From an uncultured Anaerococcus sp. (GTDB lineage: Bacteria; Bacillota; Clostridia; Tissierellales; Peptoniphilaceae), in NCBI GenBank assembly GCA_900551095.1, contig URUJ01000001.1, positions 65,546 through 129,545 of the forward strand: a stretch of DNA of 64,000 nt, in the 5' to 3' direction. The notes beneath the pieces are model-generated. The model was not told the DNA's origin and searched no databases. It was given only the letters and a program-made list of their open reading frames with translations. The position numbers were made by a program, and so were the translations under genes. Below, piece after piece: positions 47,215-56,267 of the stretch (positions are counted from its first letter, which is position 1; the number at the start of each line of letters is the position of its first letter).

Positions 47215-49330
47215 GCGATGTACCTACATGTTGTGCTTTATTATCTATAACAATATTTCCGTTTCTAAGCGTATATATTTTATCTAGTCTGTTTGCTAAT
47301 TCTTTTTTGTGGGTGATAAAAATAATCGTTATATCCTTCTTTTCAAGTAAGTTTGTTATAATGGTGTTCTCAGTCTTAGAATCTAAGCTGCTAGTTGCCT
47401 CATCTAAAATTAAGATATTTTTCTTCTTCATTAGTGCTCTAGCTAAAGATATTCTTTGTTTTTGTCCTCCAGATAAAGTGTTTCCATCATGAGATATACG
47501 TGTATTAATTCCAAAAGGCATATTTGTTACTTCATCGAAAATACAAACATCTTTTAAAACCAAATCTATATCCTCTATACTTATATCATCATCCATTCCA
47601 ATAGTCAAATTATCTAATATAGATCCAGAAAATATATATGGATTTTGAGGTATATATACAATTTGATTTCTTAAATTTTTTAAATTATAATTCTTTATAT
47701 TTTTTTCATCGAAAAATATATCACCAGATGTTGGTTTATAAAGACCAGAAATCAATTTTGCCAAAGTGCTTTTTCCAGAGCCACTATCTCCAATTATAGC
47801 TATTTTTTCACCTCTATTAACGGTTAAGTTTAAATTACTTAATACTTTCTTAGAATATCCATAACTAAAAGACAAATCCTTTATTTTGATTGGTCCTCTT
47901 AACTTGATTCCGTGATCGTCAATATATTTCTCGCTTTTAGATTCGTAAATTTCTAGTAATCTTTCAAAAGCGACTTTTGATTGCTGTATTTTTGATTGGA
48001 GACCAATTATATTCTCTAATGGATTAAAAAAATACATTAGTAATGAATTAAACGTTAAAAGCTTTCCTAAAGTTAGAGTATTAGAGATAACTAATCTACT
48101 CCCATACCACAGTATTAAAGTACTTAATATGGTTTTTGTACCTGTTTTTAATGCATTCTGCATGTTTATTAGTTGACTAAATTTAAAATCCTTTTTAAGT
48201 AAGTTTGTAAATTCTATATCTACTTTAAACATGCTATTCTTTTCTTGGTTTAAAGTCTTTATTGTTTCCATACCATAAACATCTTCAATAATAGAGTTAC
48301 TCACCTTGGCATTAGCTTCCAATATTTCTTTATTGTAACGGTCATATTTCTTTAAGTAAGCAATAACTATAATTATAAAAATTGGTATAGTTATTAATAC
48401 TATAGAAAAAAGTTTTTGTTCCATATAAAAAAGTACAATTAGAAGTATTACTAGCATTAAAGTATCTAAAAATGACGTAATTATAATTTCAGAAACAGAG
48501 TTTGTTAGAGTTGATGCATCACTAAATCTAGAGACAATATCTCCAACACTCCTAGTATTAAAGAAATTTATAGGTAATTCGTACAATTTTTTCAAATACT
48601 TAATAAGTATATCAATAGATATTTTTTGATTTAGACTTACTATTAAAAAATTTCTTCCATATTCTAATACCTTTTGAAGAATTTGGACAAGAATCAAGCC
48701 AAAGGAAATAATAGTTAAACTATTAATGGATGCGGAAGGAATTAACTTGTCTATGAGTAATCTCATATATAAAGAACTAGCAATAGATATGATAATTATA
48801 ACTATAGAAGCTAATACGATATTAAATATCAATCTCTTATTATTCATTAAGCTTTCTTGTAAAATAGAATATTTATTATTTTGTTTTATGGGAACATAAT
48901 CATTTCTGGGTGAAAAAAACAAACAGTATCCTGTCCATTCGGAAAAGAAAGCTTCTTTATCCATTTTTATTAAATCTACATTAGGATCTGGATCAAAAAC
49001 TATTATTTTATCTTTCTCTGCTTTGAAAATCACATAATAATGTAACAGTCCATTTTTCTTTACTACATGTGCAATAAAAGGATAAGTCAAGTTTTCTATT
49101 TCAAATATACTTTTATCTGCCTTTATAGCTTTAGTATCGAAGTTAAAATGTTTAGCAGCTTGAGATAAACCTAGCAAGCTAGTACCTTCTTCTGATAATT
49201 TAGCTAATTCATTAAGTTTTGATATGCTTATATCGCTTCCGTAATTTTCTAATATTGTCGCAAGCGAAGCCACTCCACAACCCTTTTCGCTAATTTGATT
49301 AACACGTTTATATTTTAGTTTATCGAACAT
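47207..49330 (-). CDS. C39 peptidase-containing bacteriocin ABC exporter
   Basis: 707 aa from ATG 49330, preceded by AAAGGA; an in-frame ATG at 49348 has no ribosome site. The N-terminal C39 peptidase carries the catalytic Cys in QISEKGCGVASLATILE and the His in GLLHYYVIF; it cuts after Gly-Gly leaders. A six-helix exporter domain (about 150-430) and an ATPase follow: Walker [13 protein letters not shown], signature LSGGQKQRISLARA, Walker B ILILDEATSSLD. It processes and exports the two Gly-Gly peptides encoded just upstream. Confidence 0.95.
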   Translation of the reverse strand: MFDKLKYKRVNQISEKGCGVASLATILENYGSDISISKLNELAKLSEEGTSLLGLSQAAKHFNFDTKAIKADKSIFEIENLTYPFIAHVVKKNGLLHYYVIFKAEKDKIIVFDPDPNVDLIKMDKEAFFSEWTGYCLFFSPRNDYVPIKQNNKYSILQESLMNNKRLIFNIVLASIVIIIISIASSLYMRLLIDKLIPSASINSLTIISFGLILVQILQKVLEYGRNFLIVSLNQKISIDILIKYLKKLYELPINFFNTRSVGDIVSRFSDASTLTNSVSEIIITSFLDTLMLVILLIVLFYMEQKLFSIVLITIPIFIIIVIAYLKKYDRYNKEILEANAKVSNSIIEDVYGMETIKTLNQEKNSMFKVDIEFTNLLKKDFKFSQLINMQNALKTGTKTILSTLILWYGSRLVISNTLTLGKLLTFNSLLMYFFNPLENIIGLQSKIQQSKVAFERLLEIYESKSEKYIDDHGIKLRGPIKIKDLSFSYGYSKKVLSNLNLTVNRGEKIAIIGDSGSGKSTLAKLISGLYKPTSGDIFFDEKNIKNYNLKNLRNQIVYIPQNPYIFSGSILDNLTIGMDDDISIEDIDLVLKDVCIFDEVTNMPFGINTRISHDGNTLSGGQKQRISLARALMKKKNILILDEATSSLDSKTENTIITNLLEKKDITIIFITHKKELANRLDKIYTLRNGNIVIDNKAQHVGTSHE

Positions 49331-49422
49331 ACTATTTCCTTTGTTCATTAATTTAAGAATATTGTATTAGCCAAATTAATGTTAATTATGACAAATATAA
49401 TACTATATTCAATACTTTAAAT

Positions 49423-49438
49423 CCCTTTATATAAAGGG
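49423..49438 (-). terminator. Hairpin between bacteriocin genes and exporter
   Basis: A perfect 16-bp palindrome CCCTTTATATAAAGGG follows the second bacteriocin gene. No long T-run is present, so it more likely limits readthrough into the exporter gene or stabilises the structural-gene mRNA than fully stops transcription. Confidence 0.5.
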
Positions 49439-49440
49439 TA

Positions 49441-49644
49441 CTAGTTTTTTTGATCTACAGTATCGTTATACCCGTTATAAACTCCAAGTGCTGCTGCACC
49501 CGCCAAAGTAGTGACTCCAGCTGAAACAATTGCCCATGCTTTCCAACCAACAAATACAACTCCCATAATAGTTATACTAAATCCACCACTTACTTCTGAC
49601 ATTTCTCTATCATCTAGTAACTTATAATTATTAATAGTTTCCAT
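49441..49644 (-). CDS. Double-glycine bacteriocin peptide B
   Basis: 67 aa. The leader ends REMSEVSGG (residues 13-21), the classic Gly-Gly site for C39 peptidases. The 46-residue core is hydrophobic and contains GVYNG (GxxxG) and an Ala/Gly-rich helix, as in class IIb two-peptide bacteriocins. A strong ribosome site (AAGGAGT) precedes it. It is encoded 22 bases after peptide A, and both probably act as one membrane-permeabilising pair. Confidence 0.85.
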   Translation of the reverse strand: METINNYKLLDDREMSEVSGGFSITIMGVVFVGWKAWAIVSAGVTTLAGAAALGVYNGYNDTVDQKN

Positions 49645-49666
49645 AAATTTACTCCTTATTTTTTAA

Positions 49667-49870
49667 TTAATTCTTGTAATGAGCCCAACCTTTACCTATT
49701 GCATATCCTATACCGTATAGACCTGCAACTATTCCAGCAGCTGCAGTAGCTGTGATTTCATATGTCACACCAGCAATTACAATTGTTGTTAGTACTACAC
49801 CACCTTGAATTTTGCTCTGAGTGCTACAACTTAATGATGGGTATACTTGTAATTCATTAAAATTGTTCAT
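49667..49870 (-). CDS. Double-glycine bacteriocin peptide A
   Basis: 67 aa from ATG 49870, preceded by AAAGGAG; an in-frame ATG five codons upstream overlaps the ribosome site. The leader ends STQSKIQGG (residues 16-24). The 43-residue core has GIVAG and GYAIG (GxxxG helix-packing motifs) and a Lys/Trp/His-containing end (GKGWAHYKN), typical for one partner of a two-peptide bacteriocin. The leader's CSTQSKIQGG is less usual than the common LSxxELxxIxGG. Confidence 0.85.
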   Translation of the reverse strand: MNNFNELQVYPSLSCSTQSKIQGGVVLTTIVIAGVTYEITATAAAGIVAGLYGIGYAIGKGWAHYKN

Positions 49871-49918
49871 AAAAACTCCTTTCATAACAAATTAAGCAAT
49901 AAATCAATTTATATTTAA

Positions 49919-49989
49919 ATAATAACTGTAAATTAAAAATTTGTACAGGACACATGTGTCCTGTACAAATTTTATGAATATTATATAAT
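49919..49989. promoter_or_regulatory. Divergent promoters of the bacteriocin operon and the small peptide gene
   Basis: Minus strand: TGTACA (49942-49947) and TATTAT (49919-49924), 17 bp apart, for the bacteriocin genes. Plus strand: TGTACA (49962-49967) and TATAAT (49984-49989), 16 bp apart, for the 43-aa peptide. Both -35 boxes lie inside the 38-bp palindrome, so one protein bound there could control both directions. Confidence 0.65.
49936..49973. promoter_or_regulatory. Perfect 38-bp palindrome, probable operator
   Basis: Perfect dyad centred between 49954 and 49955, with half-site TTTGTACAGGACACA. It overlaps the -35 boxes of both divergent promoters. The obvious binding protein is the XRE-type regulator encoded at 50135-51019. 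The length and perfection exceed what two random promoters would show. Confidence 0.8.
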
Positions 49990-50017
49990 TAGTTTAGATT
50001 TTAAGAAAGGATTTATT

Positions 50018-50149
50018 ATGAACAAATTTTTCAAAACTTTTTATATTACACTATTATTAACTGTATTGATTTTACCAAACAACCTACCTGGTGACAGAGA
50101 AGATGATATTATAGAAGTTTATTCGATTGATAACCTAATCAGTAATTAA
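50018..50149 (+). CDS. Small secreted peptide, candidate pheromone precursor (43 aa)
   Basis: An ATG with AAGAAAGG seven bases upstream and a TATAAT box encodes a basic start (MNKFFKTF), a hydrophobic segment (YITLLLTVLILP) and an acidic C-terminal tail ending VYSIDNLISN. This is the build of Phr/PapR/SHP-type quorum-sensing pre-peptides, which are exported and trimmed to their C-terminal end. It overlaps the regulator gene tail to tail by 15 bases. Function is inferred from size, signal and neighbourhood. Confidence 0.6.
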   Translation: MNKFFKTFYITLLLTVLILPNNLPGDREDDIIEVYSIDNLISN

Positions 50150-51019
50150 CTTATTGCTTTTACATTCAATCATCTCATTTAACTTCTCAAAACCGGATAA
50201 TTGGGCACTCCATTTAGCTAAATTTATTGATTCTTCATAGGTCTTATATCCTAAATCATACTCACATATGAATTTATCATAATATAACATGGATAAGGCC
50301 TCTAAATCTTTATTTACAGTCGCTTCATTTATAGCTTTTGTAATTAATTTTATAGCTTCATTGCTTCTAAAGTCTACATAGAGTCTATTTATCATAGAAT
50401 TGTATATCAACATCTTTACAACACTATTATTGCACTTTTGGGATAATTTATCTAGTATTTCATAATTGCTAAATGATTTATATTCTTTGAAATCATTACA
50501 TATATTTACTAAAATCCTCATTTCTATAGTAGTATATTTCCTATCAATTACATTAGGTTTAGTGTATGTTTTTGATGTAATATCTTCATATCTTTCTTTA
50601 AAAACGAATTTATCAACTTCATTATTTTGTATTCTATCTATAAATAGCCTTAAAAGTTTTATATCTTTTTCTTTTCCAATTAATTTATTATCATTTTCAA
50701 CTATGGAAAGTTTCTTTGATAGGATTTCTGCTTCATTTTTTCCTATAAAGATGCTTGCTACTCCCAAATTATTTAATATTTCTTCATAAAGGTAGTCTGT
50801 TTTAAAAAGATTTTTATAATATATATCAAGTAAATCTTCTTCATATAAGTTTGAAAGCTCTATAAGACTATCAATTGAAATATTTTTAATATTTCCATTT
50901 TCAAGCCTAGAAAGACTCCTTACACTCATTCCTGTTAGAAACTCTACGTCTTCTTGACTTAGTTTATTGAACAATCTGATGTTCTTTAAAATCTTACCAA
51001 ATTCTTTAATTTTTATCAC
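50135..51019 (-). CDS. XRE-type regulator with helical-repeat C-terminal domain (RRNPP/Rgg-like)
   Basis: 294 aa. An N-terminal HTH (FGKILKNIRLFNKLSQEDVE, then TGMSVRSLSRLENG) is followed by about 230 residues of helices with a TPR-like spacing, the layout of Rgg/PlcR-type peptide-sensing regulators. It lies next to a secreted small peptide and beside the bacteriocin genes, so it is the likely peptide-responsive controller. AAGGAGGAAG precedes the ATG. TPR identity is a visual judgement. Confidence 0.75.
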   Translation of the reverse strand: MIKIKEFGKILKNIRLFNKLSQEDVEFLTGMSVRSLSRLENGNIKNISIDSLIELSNLYEEDLLDIYYKNLFKTDYLYEEILNNLGVASIFIGKNEAEILSKKLSIVENDNKLIGKEKDIKLLRLFIDRIQNNEVDKFVFKERYEDITSKTYTKPNVIDRKYTTIEMRILVNICNDFKEYKSFSNYEILDKLSQKCNNSVVKMLIYNSMINRLYVDFRSNEAIKLITKAINEATVNKDLEALSMLYYDKFICEYDLGYKTYEESINLAKWSAQLSGFEKLNEMIECKSNKLITD

Positions 51020-51107
51020 ACTTCCTCCTTAACTCGATAAATATCAAAATAATTTTGATAGAATAATTCTTCAAAGATTAATTTTCTAAATGATATTATT
51101 GGTAATC

Positions 51108-52040
51108 TTATCTTATAAAAATATTCAAATCAAGTTCATAAGAAAGTATCTTTAATAGTTCTTTCCCCCTAACTGAGTTTCCTGTTTTATCTAGTCTTGG
51201 TGAATAAACTGCTATGCCACATAGGCCTGGGACTATGCCTAGAATTGCTCCGCTTACTCCTGATTTTGATGGGATTCCTACGTCCATTAGGTAGCGGCCG
51301 GAGTTTTCGTACATGCCGCATGAAGACATTTGGCTTACTATTATTGATACTATTGATTCTGGTATTATATTTTTTGTTTCATTTAAACCATAGCCTTTAT
51401 TTGCTAAAATCGCACCAAAATGTGAAAGGTCCACCACATTTGTACCTATTGAGCATGATCTTATATATAAATCTAAGATTTCATTTGGGTCTTCATCAAA
51501 AATTCCTTTGCTCTTTAAATAATAAGCTATAGCCTTGTTTCTGTCAGATGTTTCTATTTCAGACTTATAAATATCTTCCATAAATCTCGCCTTATCGGAG
51601 CCTGATATCATCTTATAAAAATCCATTATTCTTTCAAACTTATCATCTACTCCCATTCCCCTTATCATTGACGAAGTAGTGATTGCTCCTGCATTTATAA
51701 AAGGATTGGCAGGTTTATCTGTAATTGGCACAAGGGAATTAAATTCAAATTTGGTTGGTTCACTTCCAACCTTGCTATAAACTTCCTCTATTGTATTATC
51801 ATGAAGGGCAACTAAGAGGTCTAGGATTTTTGAAATGGACTGGATAGAAAATTCCTTACCCACTTCGCCATAACTATAGGTATCCCCAGTAGTAGATGTG
51901 ATAGCTAGGGCAAAAGTGTCAGGGTCTACATTTAATAGCTCTGGTATATATGATGCCACCTCTCCTTTTCCTATCACCTTCTCGCTTTTTACAATGGATT
52001 GTCTGATTCTCCTGTCGATTTCATTTCTATCAAAAAACAT
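51108..52040 (-). CDS. glsA: Glutaminase
   Basis: 310 aa, the full length of bacterial glutaminases of the beta-lactamase-like fold. It hydrolyses glutamine to glutamate and ammonia. The Ser-x-x-Lys nucleophile motif is in FSIQSISKILDL; NPFINAGAI and the later SGVSGAILGIVPG are also diagnostic. Confidence 0.96.
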   Translation of the reverse strand: MFFDRNEIDRRIRQSIVKSEKVIGKGEVASYIPELLNVDPDTFALAITSTTGDTYSYGEVGKEFSIQSISKILDLLVALHDNTIEEVYSKVGSEPTKFEFNSLVPITDKPANPFINAGAITTSSMIRGMGVDDKFERIMDFYKMISGSDKARFMEDIYKSEIETSDRNKAIAYYLKSKGIFDEDPNEILDLYIRSCSIGTNVVDLSHFGAILANKGYGLNETKNIIPESIVSIIVSQMSSCGMYENSGRYLMDVGIPSKSGVSGAILGIVPGLCGIAVYSPRLDKTGNSVRGKELLKILSYELDLNIFIR

Positions 52041-52144
52041 AAAGCCACTCTCCTAAATTTTTTTATCTATTAATATTAATGTACTTTAATAGAATAAGTG
52101 ATACAATATAAGTAAGAGTACAAATATAAATGAGAGGGAATTTT

Positions 52145-52735
52145 ATGAGAATTATAGATATATTAGAAAACGACAAATGGATAAGGTCTTATGACTTTTT
52201 TGATGATTTTATGAAATCATCTTATTATAAAAGCCTTATTGAATCTTATGATAAATTAAATAGGGAAATCCTTTTCGAATCCCATGTCCACGGTCCAGCC
52301 CATATAGAAAGAGTGATTTTTTTCTCTCATCTTTTATCTTTCCTAAACGACCTTGATTTTTATGACTTAGATGTCCTAAGAAATGCCGCAAGTCTTCACG
52401 ATACTAAAAGACGAGATGATTCCTATGACCCAGGTCACGGTCCTAGAGCTGCAATTCAGTCTATTAAATATTCTTATGCAAGAAATTATGACAAAAAAAT
52501 TCTCCAAGCGGTTATAGCTGCCCATTCCCCAGAAGATAGGGCTATGGATAAGATAATAACAAATTTCATAGATCCTAAGGATGATTTTTCTAGGGCAAAA
52601 TTTTTAGCAGAGCTTTTTAAAGATGCAGATGGTCTCGATAGGGTAAGAATTAACCACCTTGACCCTAGATATTTGAGAAATGATTATTCCAAGGCTCTAG
52701 TAGATTTTTCCTATGAATTATTTAAACACTTTTAG
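52145..52735 (+). CDS. HD domain phosphohydrolase
   Basis: 196 aa from ATG 52145 (GAGAGGGA upstream); an in-frame ATG at 52130 precedes the ribosome site. The metal-binding HD motif is in HVHGPAHIERV and LHDTKRRDD, with AAHSPEDRA and LFKDADGLDRVR as later ligands. Substrate (nucleotide or other phosphate ester) unknown. Confidence 0.85.
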   Translation: MRIIDILENDKWIRSYDFFDDFMKSSYYKSLIESYDKLNREILFESHVHGPAHIERVIFFSHLLSFLNDLDFYDLDVLRNAASLHDTKRRDDSYDPGHGPRAAIQSIKYSYARNYDKKILQAVIAAHSPEDRAMDKIITNFIDPKDDFSRAKFLAELFKDADGLDRVRINHLDPRYLRNDYSKALVDFSYELFKHF

Positions 52736-52788
52736 CTATTGACTTATTTTGTAAAAAATTATAAAATTATAGTGTATAAGGAGATTAT

Positions 52789-53952
52789 ATGCTTAATAAA
52801 ACAAAATCATTCCTCGCCTGCCTAGTTATTGGCTTTGGAATATTTTTTCCAAAAACAGCTCTTGCTGATTCTGTTATGATAAATAAAGAAGTTGCAGATT
52901 CCTCAAGCTTTTACATAAAAGAAAATGGAAATTTAACAGTTAGTGAAAGTATAGACGAAACCGACCTATACAATATGGTGGGAGAAGATGATAATTATTA
53001 TAAAATAGAATACAAGGGAAAGGTTGGTTTTGTAGAGAAAAATCATTTCTACAAGCTAAACCACACCAGTCTTGTAAATGATACAGATATCAAAAAAGAT
53101 CCTTCAGATGATGCTAGTAACCTAACTAGCTATAAGCTTAAAAAAGGTAGCAAGGTTACCATCCTTGAATTTATAAATGTAGATGATTTTGTCAAAGTTT
53201 CCTATGAGCAAAATCGTTTTGACAATAAATTTGTAAATCTAGCTGATAGGGTCAAGAAGGCTCGCCAAGGTTTTGTAGAGACCCTTACTCTAGATCCAGT
53301 TCCTGTAGAAACTATAGGAAAAGATAGCAAACTTCCTAGCACAGTTACAGTTGATGATGAAGTGGCAAACTCCGAGGAAAAAATCGGTTATGTCCATTTT
53401 AAAGACTTAGCTCTTTCTTTTAGAGACCAAGATCTCATTGATGAGTTTTATAATTATTACAACTCGCTAAATGCTTCTATGACCTATAGACAAAATCCAG
53501 TTTTTGATCAAGGACCTATTTATAACCTAGTTCCTGGCGAAACCTACGAAGCAACAAGCTCCTTGCCAGAAATAACTGTCCATATGACAGGATCTGAAAC
53601 CGGTATATCTTTGTACTCATACGCAGTTAAATTTTTAGGAAATCCTTATGTCTTCGGTGGAGAGGATTTATACAATGGTATAGACTGCTCTGGCTTTACC
53701 ATGAGAGTCTATCAAACAATAGGAATAGGCCTTCCTCACTTTGCGCAAAGTCAACAAAGGTATGGTATAGAAGTGCCATTTGGAGAGGAAAAAGCTGGAG
53801 ATTTGGTATTTTTTGGAACAAGCTTATATAATATCACCCACGTTGGTATAGCTGATGGCTACGGCAATATGGTCCACGCCTCAAGCCCAAGGACAGGTAT
53901 AATCATAAGCCCAATCAGAAACCCAATATCAATAAAAAGAATAGTAAACTAA
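52789..53952 (+). CDS. Secreted NlpC/P60 peptidoglycan hydrolase with SH3-like repeats
   Basis: 387 aa. A signal peptide (about 1-26, ending TALA) is followed by two or three bacterial SH3-like repeats (about 30-215) and a C-terminal NlpC/P60 domain with the catalytic Cys in GIDCSGFTMRVYQ and His in THVGIADGYGNM. It cleaves stem peptides in the wall. It has GGAG upstream and a strong terminator downstream. Confidence 0.93.
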   Translation: MLNKTKSFLACLVIGFGIFFPKTALADSVMINKEVADSSSFYIKENGNLTVSESIDETDLYNMVGEDDNYYKIEYKGKVGFVEKNHFYKLNHTSLVNDTDIKKDPSDDASNLTSYKLKKGSKVTILEFINVDDFVKVSYEQNRFDNKFVNLADRVKKARQGFVETLTLDPVPVETIGKDSKLPSTVTVDDEVANSEEKIGYVHFKDLALSFRDQDLIDEFYNYYNSLNASMTYRQNPVFDQGPIYNLVPGETYEATSSLPEITVHMTGSETGISLYSYAVKFLGNPYVFGGEDLYNGIDCSGFTMRVYQTIGIGLPHFAQSQQRYGIEVPFGEEKAGDLVFFGTSLYNITHVGIADGYGNMVHASSPRTGIIISPIRNPISIKRIVN

Positions 53953-53953
53953 A

Positions 53954-53994
53954 AAAAATTGCTGAACGGGGTTTTCCCCGAGTCAGCAATTTTT
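53954..53994. terminator. Bidirectional terminator
   Basis: A long stem-loop: AAAAATTGCTGA (53954-53965) pairs with TCAGCAATTTTT (53983-53994), and inside it CGGGG pairs with CCCCG. Shared by convergent genes. Confidence 0.9.
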
Positions 53995-53996
53995 TA

Positions 53997-55001
53997 TTAG
54001 TTATTTGAAGAATCACTGTTATTAAATACGCTTATTATCGAATTAAAAATATCCTTTAGAAAATTTATAAACTTATCAAGCAGACCTGAGTCTTTGGCAT
54101 CTTGGGCTATTTTATCAAAGTTTTCCTTATTATCCTTAGCAAACTTATCTATAGAATCCTTATTGTCTTCATAAAATTTCCCAGCCTTATTTCCTAAGTC
54201 CTTACCTAGTTTTATAAGGTTATCTCTTACTTCCTTGCTATCTATAGCGGAAGTATTCTGATAAGAATTAAAATAATTTACCAACACATTTATATTATTA
54301 TTTGACAAAACATCATCCATATCTACATTTTTTAGGGCGTCAATTATATAATTTGTAATCTGGTCATTTGAAGCAGTCTGACCATTTTCTTTTTTGTAGT
54401 CGGCGAGTTTTTCCTTTACTTCAATTACAGCCTTATCTAGCTTTTTGCTATCAAATTCTGGGTTGTCTTCGTTTTCCTTGGAGACATCTATCACTGTTTT
54501 TAGCTCATCTTGAGCGGTTTTTGTCCTTTCTGGATCAAGGTCTTTGCCGTGAAGTTCCTCTGACTTATACACTCCGACCAAGGCAGATTCGCCAGTAACT
54601 GGCTTTGGACTTGCTACAAATATCTCAGCATCAGTAAGACCTGCCGTAATGGCAGCATTTGTATACTGAGCTTCTGTAATTTGGTTGATGTTGCCAGGAG
54701 TTTTTATCATGACCCTAATACCAGAACCTTTTTCTAGTCTTTTTACAACAATAGAAGAAATCATATTATAGTCTTCAGTTGCGTAGCCTAGATATTTTTT
54801 AAGGTCAGCTCCATTTACAGTTTCCACATTGTATTCTTCAGCACTTATTCCAACAGCATTATCAACAATTTTTCTTTGTTGGCTATCTAAAGCCACACCG
54901 TAAATAACATCGTCTTTATTTTTATCAAAACCTGCCGCATAGGCAATATTTGTCAAAATTATCGAAAGACCTAAAATTAGGCCAAATATTTTCTTTTTCA
55001 T
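53997..55001 (-). CDS. Secreted DUF1002 protein
   Basis: 334 aa with a cleavable signal peptide (residues 1-22, ending AYAAG). The DUF1002 features are an early Gly-rich VIYGVALDSQQRK and repeated SPKPVTGESALVGVYK-like segments. Its last third is rich in Asp, Lys and Asn. Function unknown; it follows mrp on the same strand after one base. Confidence 0.85.
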   Translation of the reverse strand: MKKKIFGLILGLSIILTNIAYAAGFDKNKDDVIYGVALDSQQRKIVDNAVGISAEEYNVETVNGADLKKYLGYATEDYNMISSIVVKRLEKGSGIRVMIKTPGNINQITEAQYTNAAITAGLTDAEIFVASPKPVTGESALVGVYKSEELHGKDLDPERTKTAQDELKTVIDVSKENEDNPEFDSKKLDKAVIEVKEKLADYKKENGQTASNDQITNYIIDALKNVDMDDVLSNNNINVLVNYFNSYQNTSAIDSKEVRDNLIKLGKDLGNKAGKFYEDNKDSIDKFAKDNKENFDKIAQDAKDSGLLDKFINFLKDIFNSIISVFNNSDSSNN

Positions 55002-55002
55002 T

Positions 55003-55794
55003 TTATTCTAATCCCTCTATTTTTTCTACAATTGGATTTAATAGTTCATTTTCAATTTCAGTTGCCATTCCAGAGTCAATTTTAGATGCAACTTCTGGGT
55101 CTATTGGTAGTTTTACCAAAGTGTCTACCCCGTATTTTTTAGCCACTTCTTCTATATTTGATTTACCAAAAATAGCGTGTTTACTTCCACAATCTGGACA
55201 TTCATAGTAGGACATATTTTCAACTATACCTATAATGTTTTTGCCCATCATTTTTGCCATCTTTAGAGATTTTTCTACTACCATCTCAACCAAACCTTGA
55301 GGAGTTGCAACAGCTACTACCCCATCAATTGGAAGGGATTGGAATACTGTGAGAGGTACGTCTGCTGTTCCTGGTGGCATATCTACCACTAGATAGTCAA
55401 TATCTCCCCAATTAACATCTGTATAAAATTGCTTGATAACCCCTGTCACAATAGATGCCCTCCAAACAACAGGATCAGTCTTTTTTGGAAGAATCATATT
55501 AGTTGATATAATCTTGATGCCATTATCAGAAAGAGCTGGAGTCATAATTCCCTCAGCAGTTCCTCTTACAGCTTCATCTATACCAAAAGCTTCTGCTATT
55601 GAAGGACCAGTGATATCAGCATCTAGTAGTCCCACTTTATAATTTTTATTTTTAAGACTTACTGCAAGCTCACTTGCTATAGAAGACTTGCCTACGCCTC
55701 CCTTGCCGCTCATAACAGCAATAATCTTTCCAATTTTTGTGCCTGGTTGAGTTTGTATTTTAAATTTATCAAAATTAGGTTTTTTATTTGTCAT
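55003..55794 (-). CDS. mrp: Mrp/NBP35-type iron-sulfur carrier P-loop ATPase
   Basis: 263 aa. The deviant Walker A MSGKGGVGKSSIASE, the switch region VDMPPGTADVPLTV and the C-terminal ECPDCGSKHAIFG with the bridging CxxC for an Fe-S cluster identify it. It carries Fe-S clusters to apo-proteins in the cytoplasm. AAAGGAG lies upstream. Confidence 0.95.
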   Translation of the reverse strand: MTNKKPNFDKFKIQTQPGTKIGKIIAVMSGKGGVGKSSIASELAVSLKNKNYKVGLLDADITGPSIAEAFGIDEAVRGTAEGIMTPALSDNGIKIISTNMILPKKTDPVVWRASIVTGVIKQFYTDVNWGDIDYLVVDMPPGTADVPLTVFQSLPIDGVVAVATPQGLVEMVVEKSLKMAKMMGKNIIGIVENMSYYECPDCGSKHAIFGKSNIEEVAKKYGVDTLVKLPIDPEVASKIDSGMATEIENELLNPIVEKIEGLE

Positions 55795-55941
55795 AATTTC
55801 TCCTTTGTTTTTTCTAAAACTTTATGTCTTAATTATATTAGATTAGATGTAAATTTCCATTAAAATCTTTGTAAGCTTTGTAGGTATACTTATTTAAAAA
55901 CTAATATTTTTGCAAAAATTTAAATAATTTATCAAGATTAC

Positions 55942-55970
55942 TTGACAAGAATCTAAATCAGGTGTAAACT
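55942..55970 (+). promoter_or_regulatory. Promoter of the T-box leader
   Basis: TTGACA (55942-55947) and TAAACT (55965-55970) with 17 bp between and an extended TG before the -10 box. Confidence 0.75.
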
Positions 55971-55976
55971 TATCCT

Positions 55977-56229
55977 AACGACGGAGAAAAGAAGAGTAAC
56001 TAAAGACAAAGATTACAGAGAGTCCCAAAAGGTGTGAAGGGATATCAGAAGCTTTAGCGAATAAAGGCTTGGAGTCTTTTCGGGGATTAGATCCGAAAAC
56101 GAGTTTTGCACGTTATAGCAAAGGAGTATGATTGTACTTTCTGAGGTGTATTTTGTGAAAAATACATGAATTAAGGTGGTAACGCGATTTTCGCCCTTAT
56201 TATCCAGTATGGATAGTAAGGGTTTTTTT
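55977..56229 (+). ncRNA. T-box riboswitch controlling an amino-acid ABC transporter
   Basis: The leader contains a stem I with AGAGTAA on the 5' side and GCGAA on the 3' side, CTAAAG/CTTTAG pairing and an ACAGAGAG segment, then stem III (TTTTCGG/CCGAAAA), the conserved T-box AAGGTGGTAACGCG (56175-56188 region) and a terminator (CCCTTATTATCC / GGATAGTAAGGG then seven T). An uncharged tRNA would stabilise the antiterminator. The specifier codon is not clear; AAA or AAG (Lys) after GCGAAT is one reading, so the amino acid is unresolved. Confidence 0.92.
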
Positions 56230-56267
56230 AATTCTACAATCAAATATATTTTTAAGAAAGGAATATT

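Noticed and set aside
49441..49885. Circular bacteriocin genes
   Set aside because: Both peptides have Gly-Gly leaders next to a C39 exporter, which is the class II pattern; no DUF95-type maturation protein is present.
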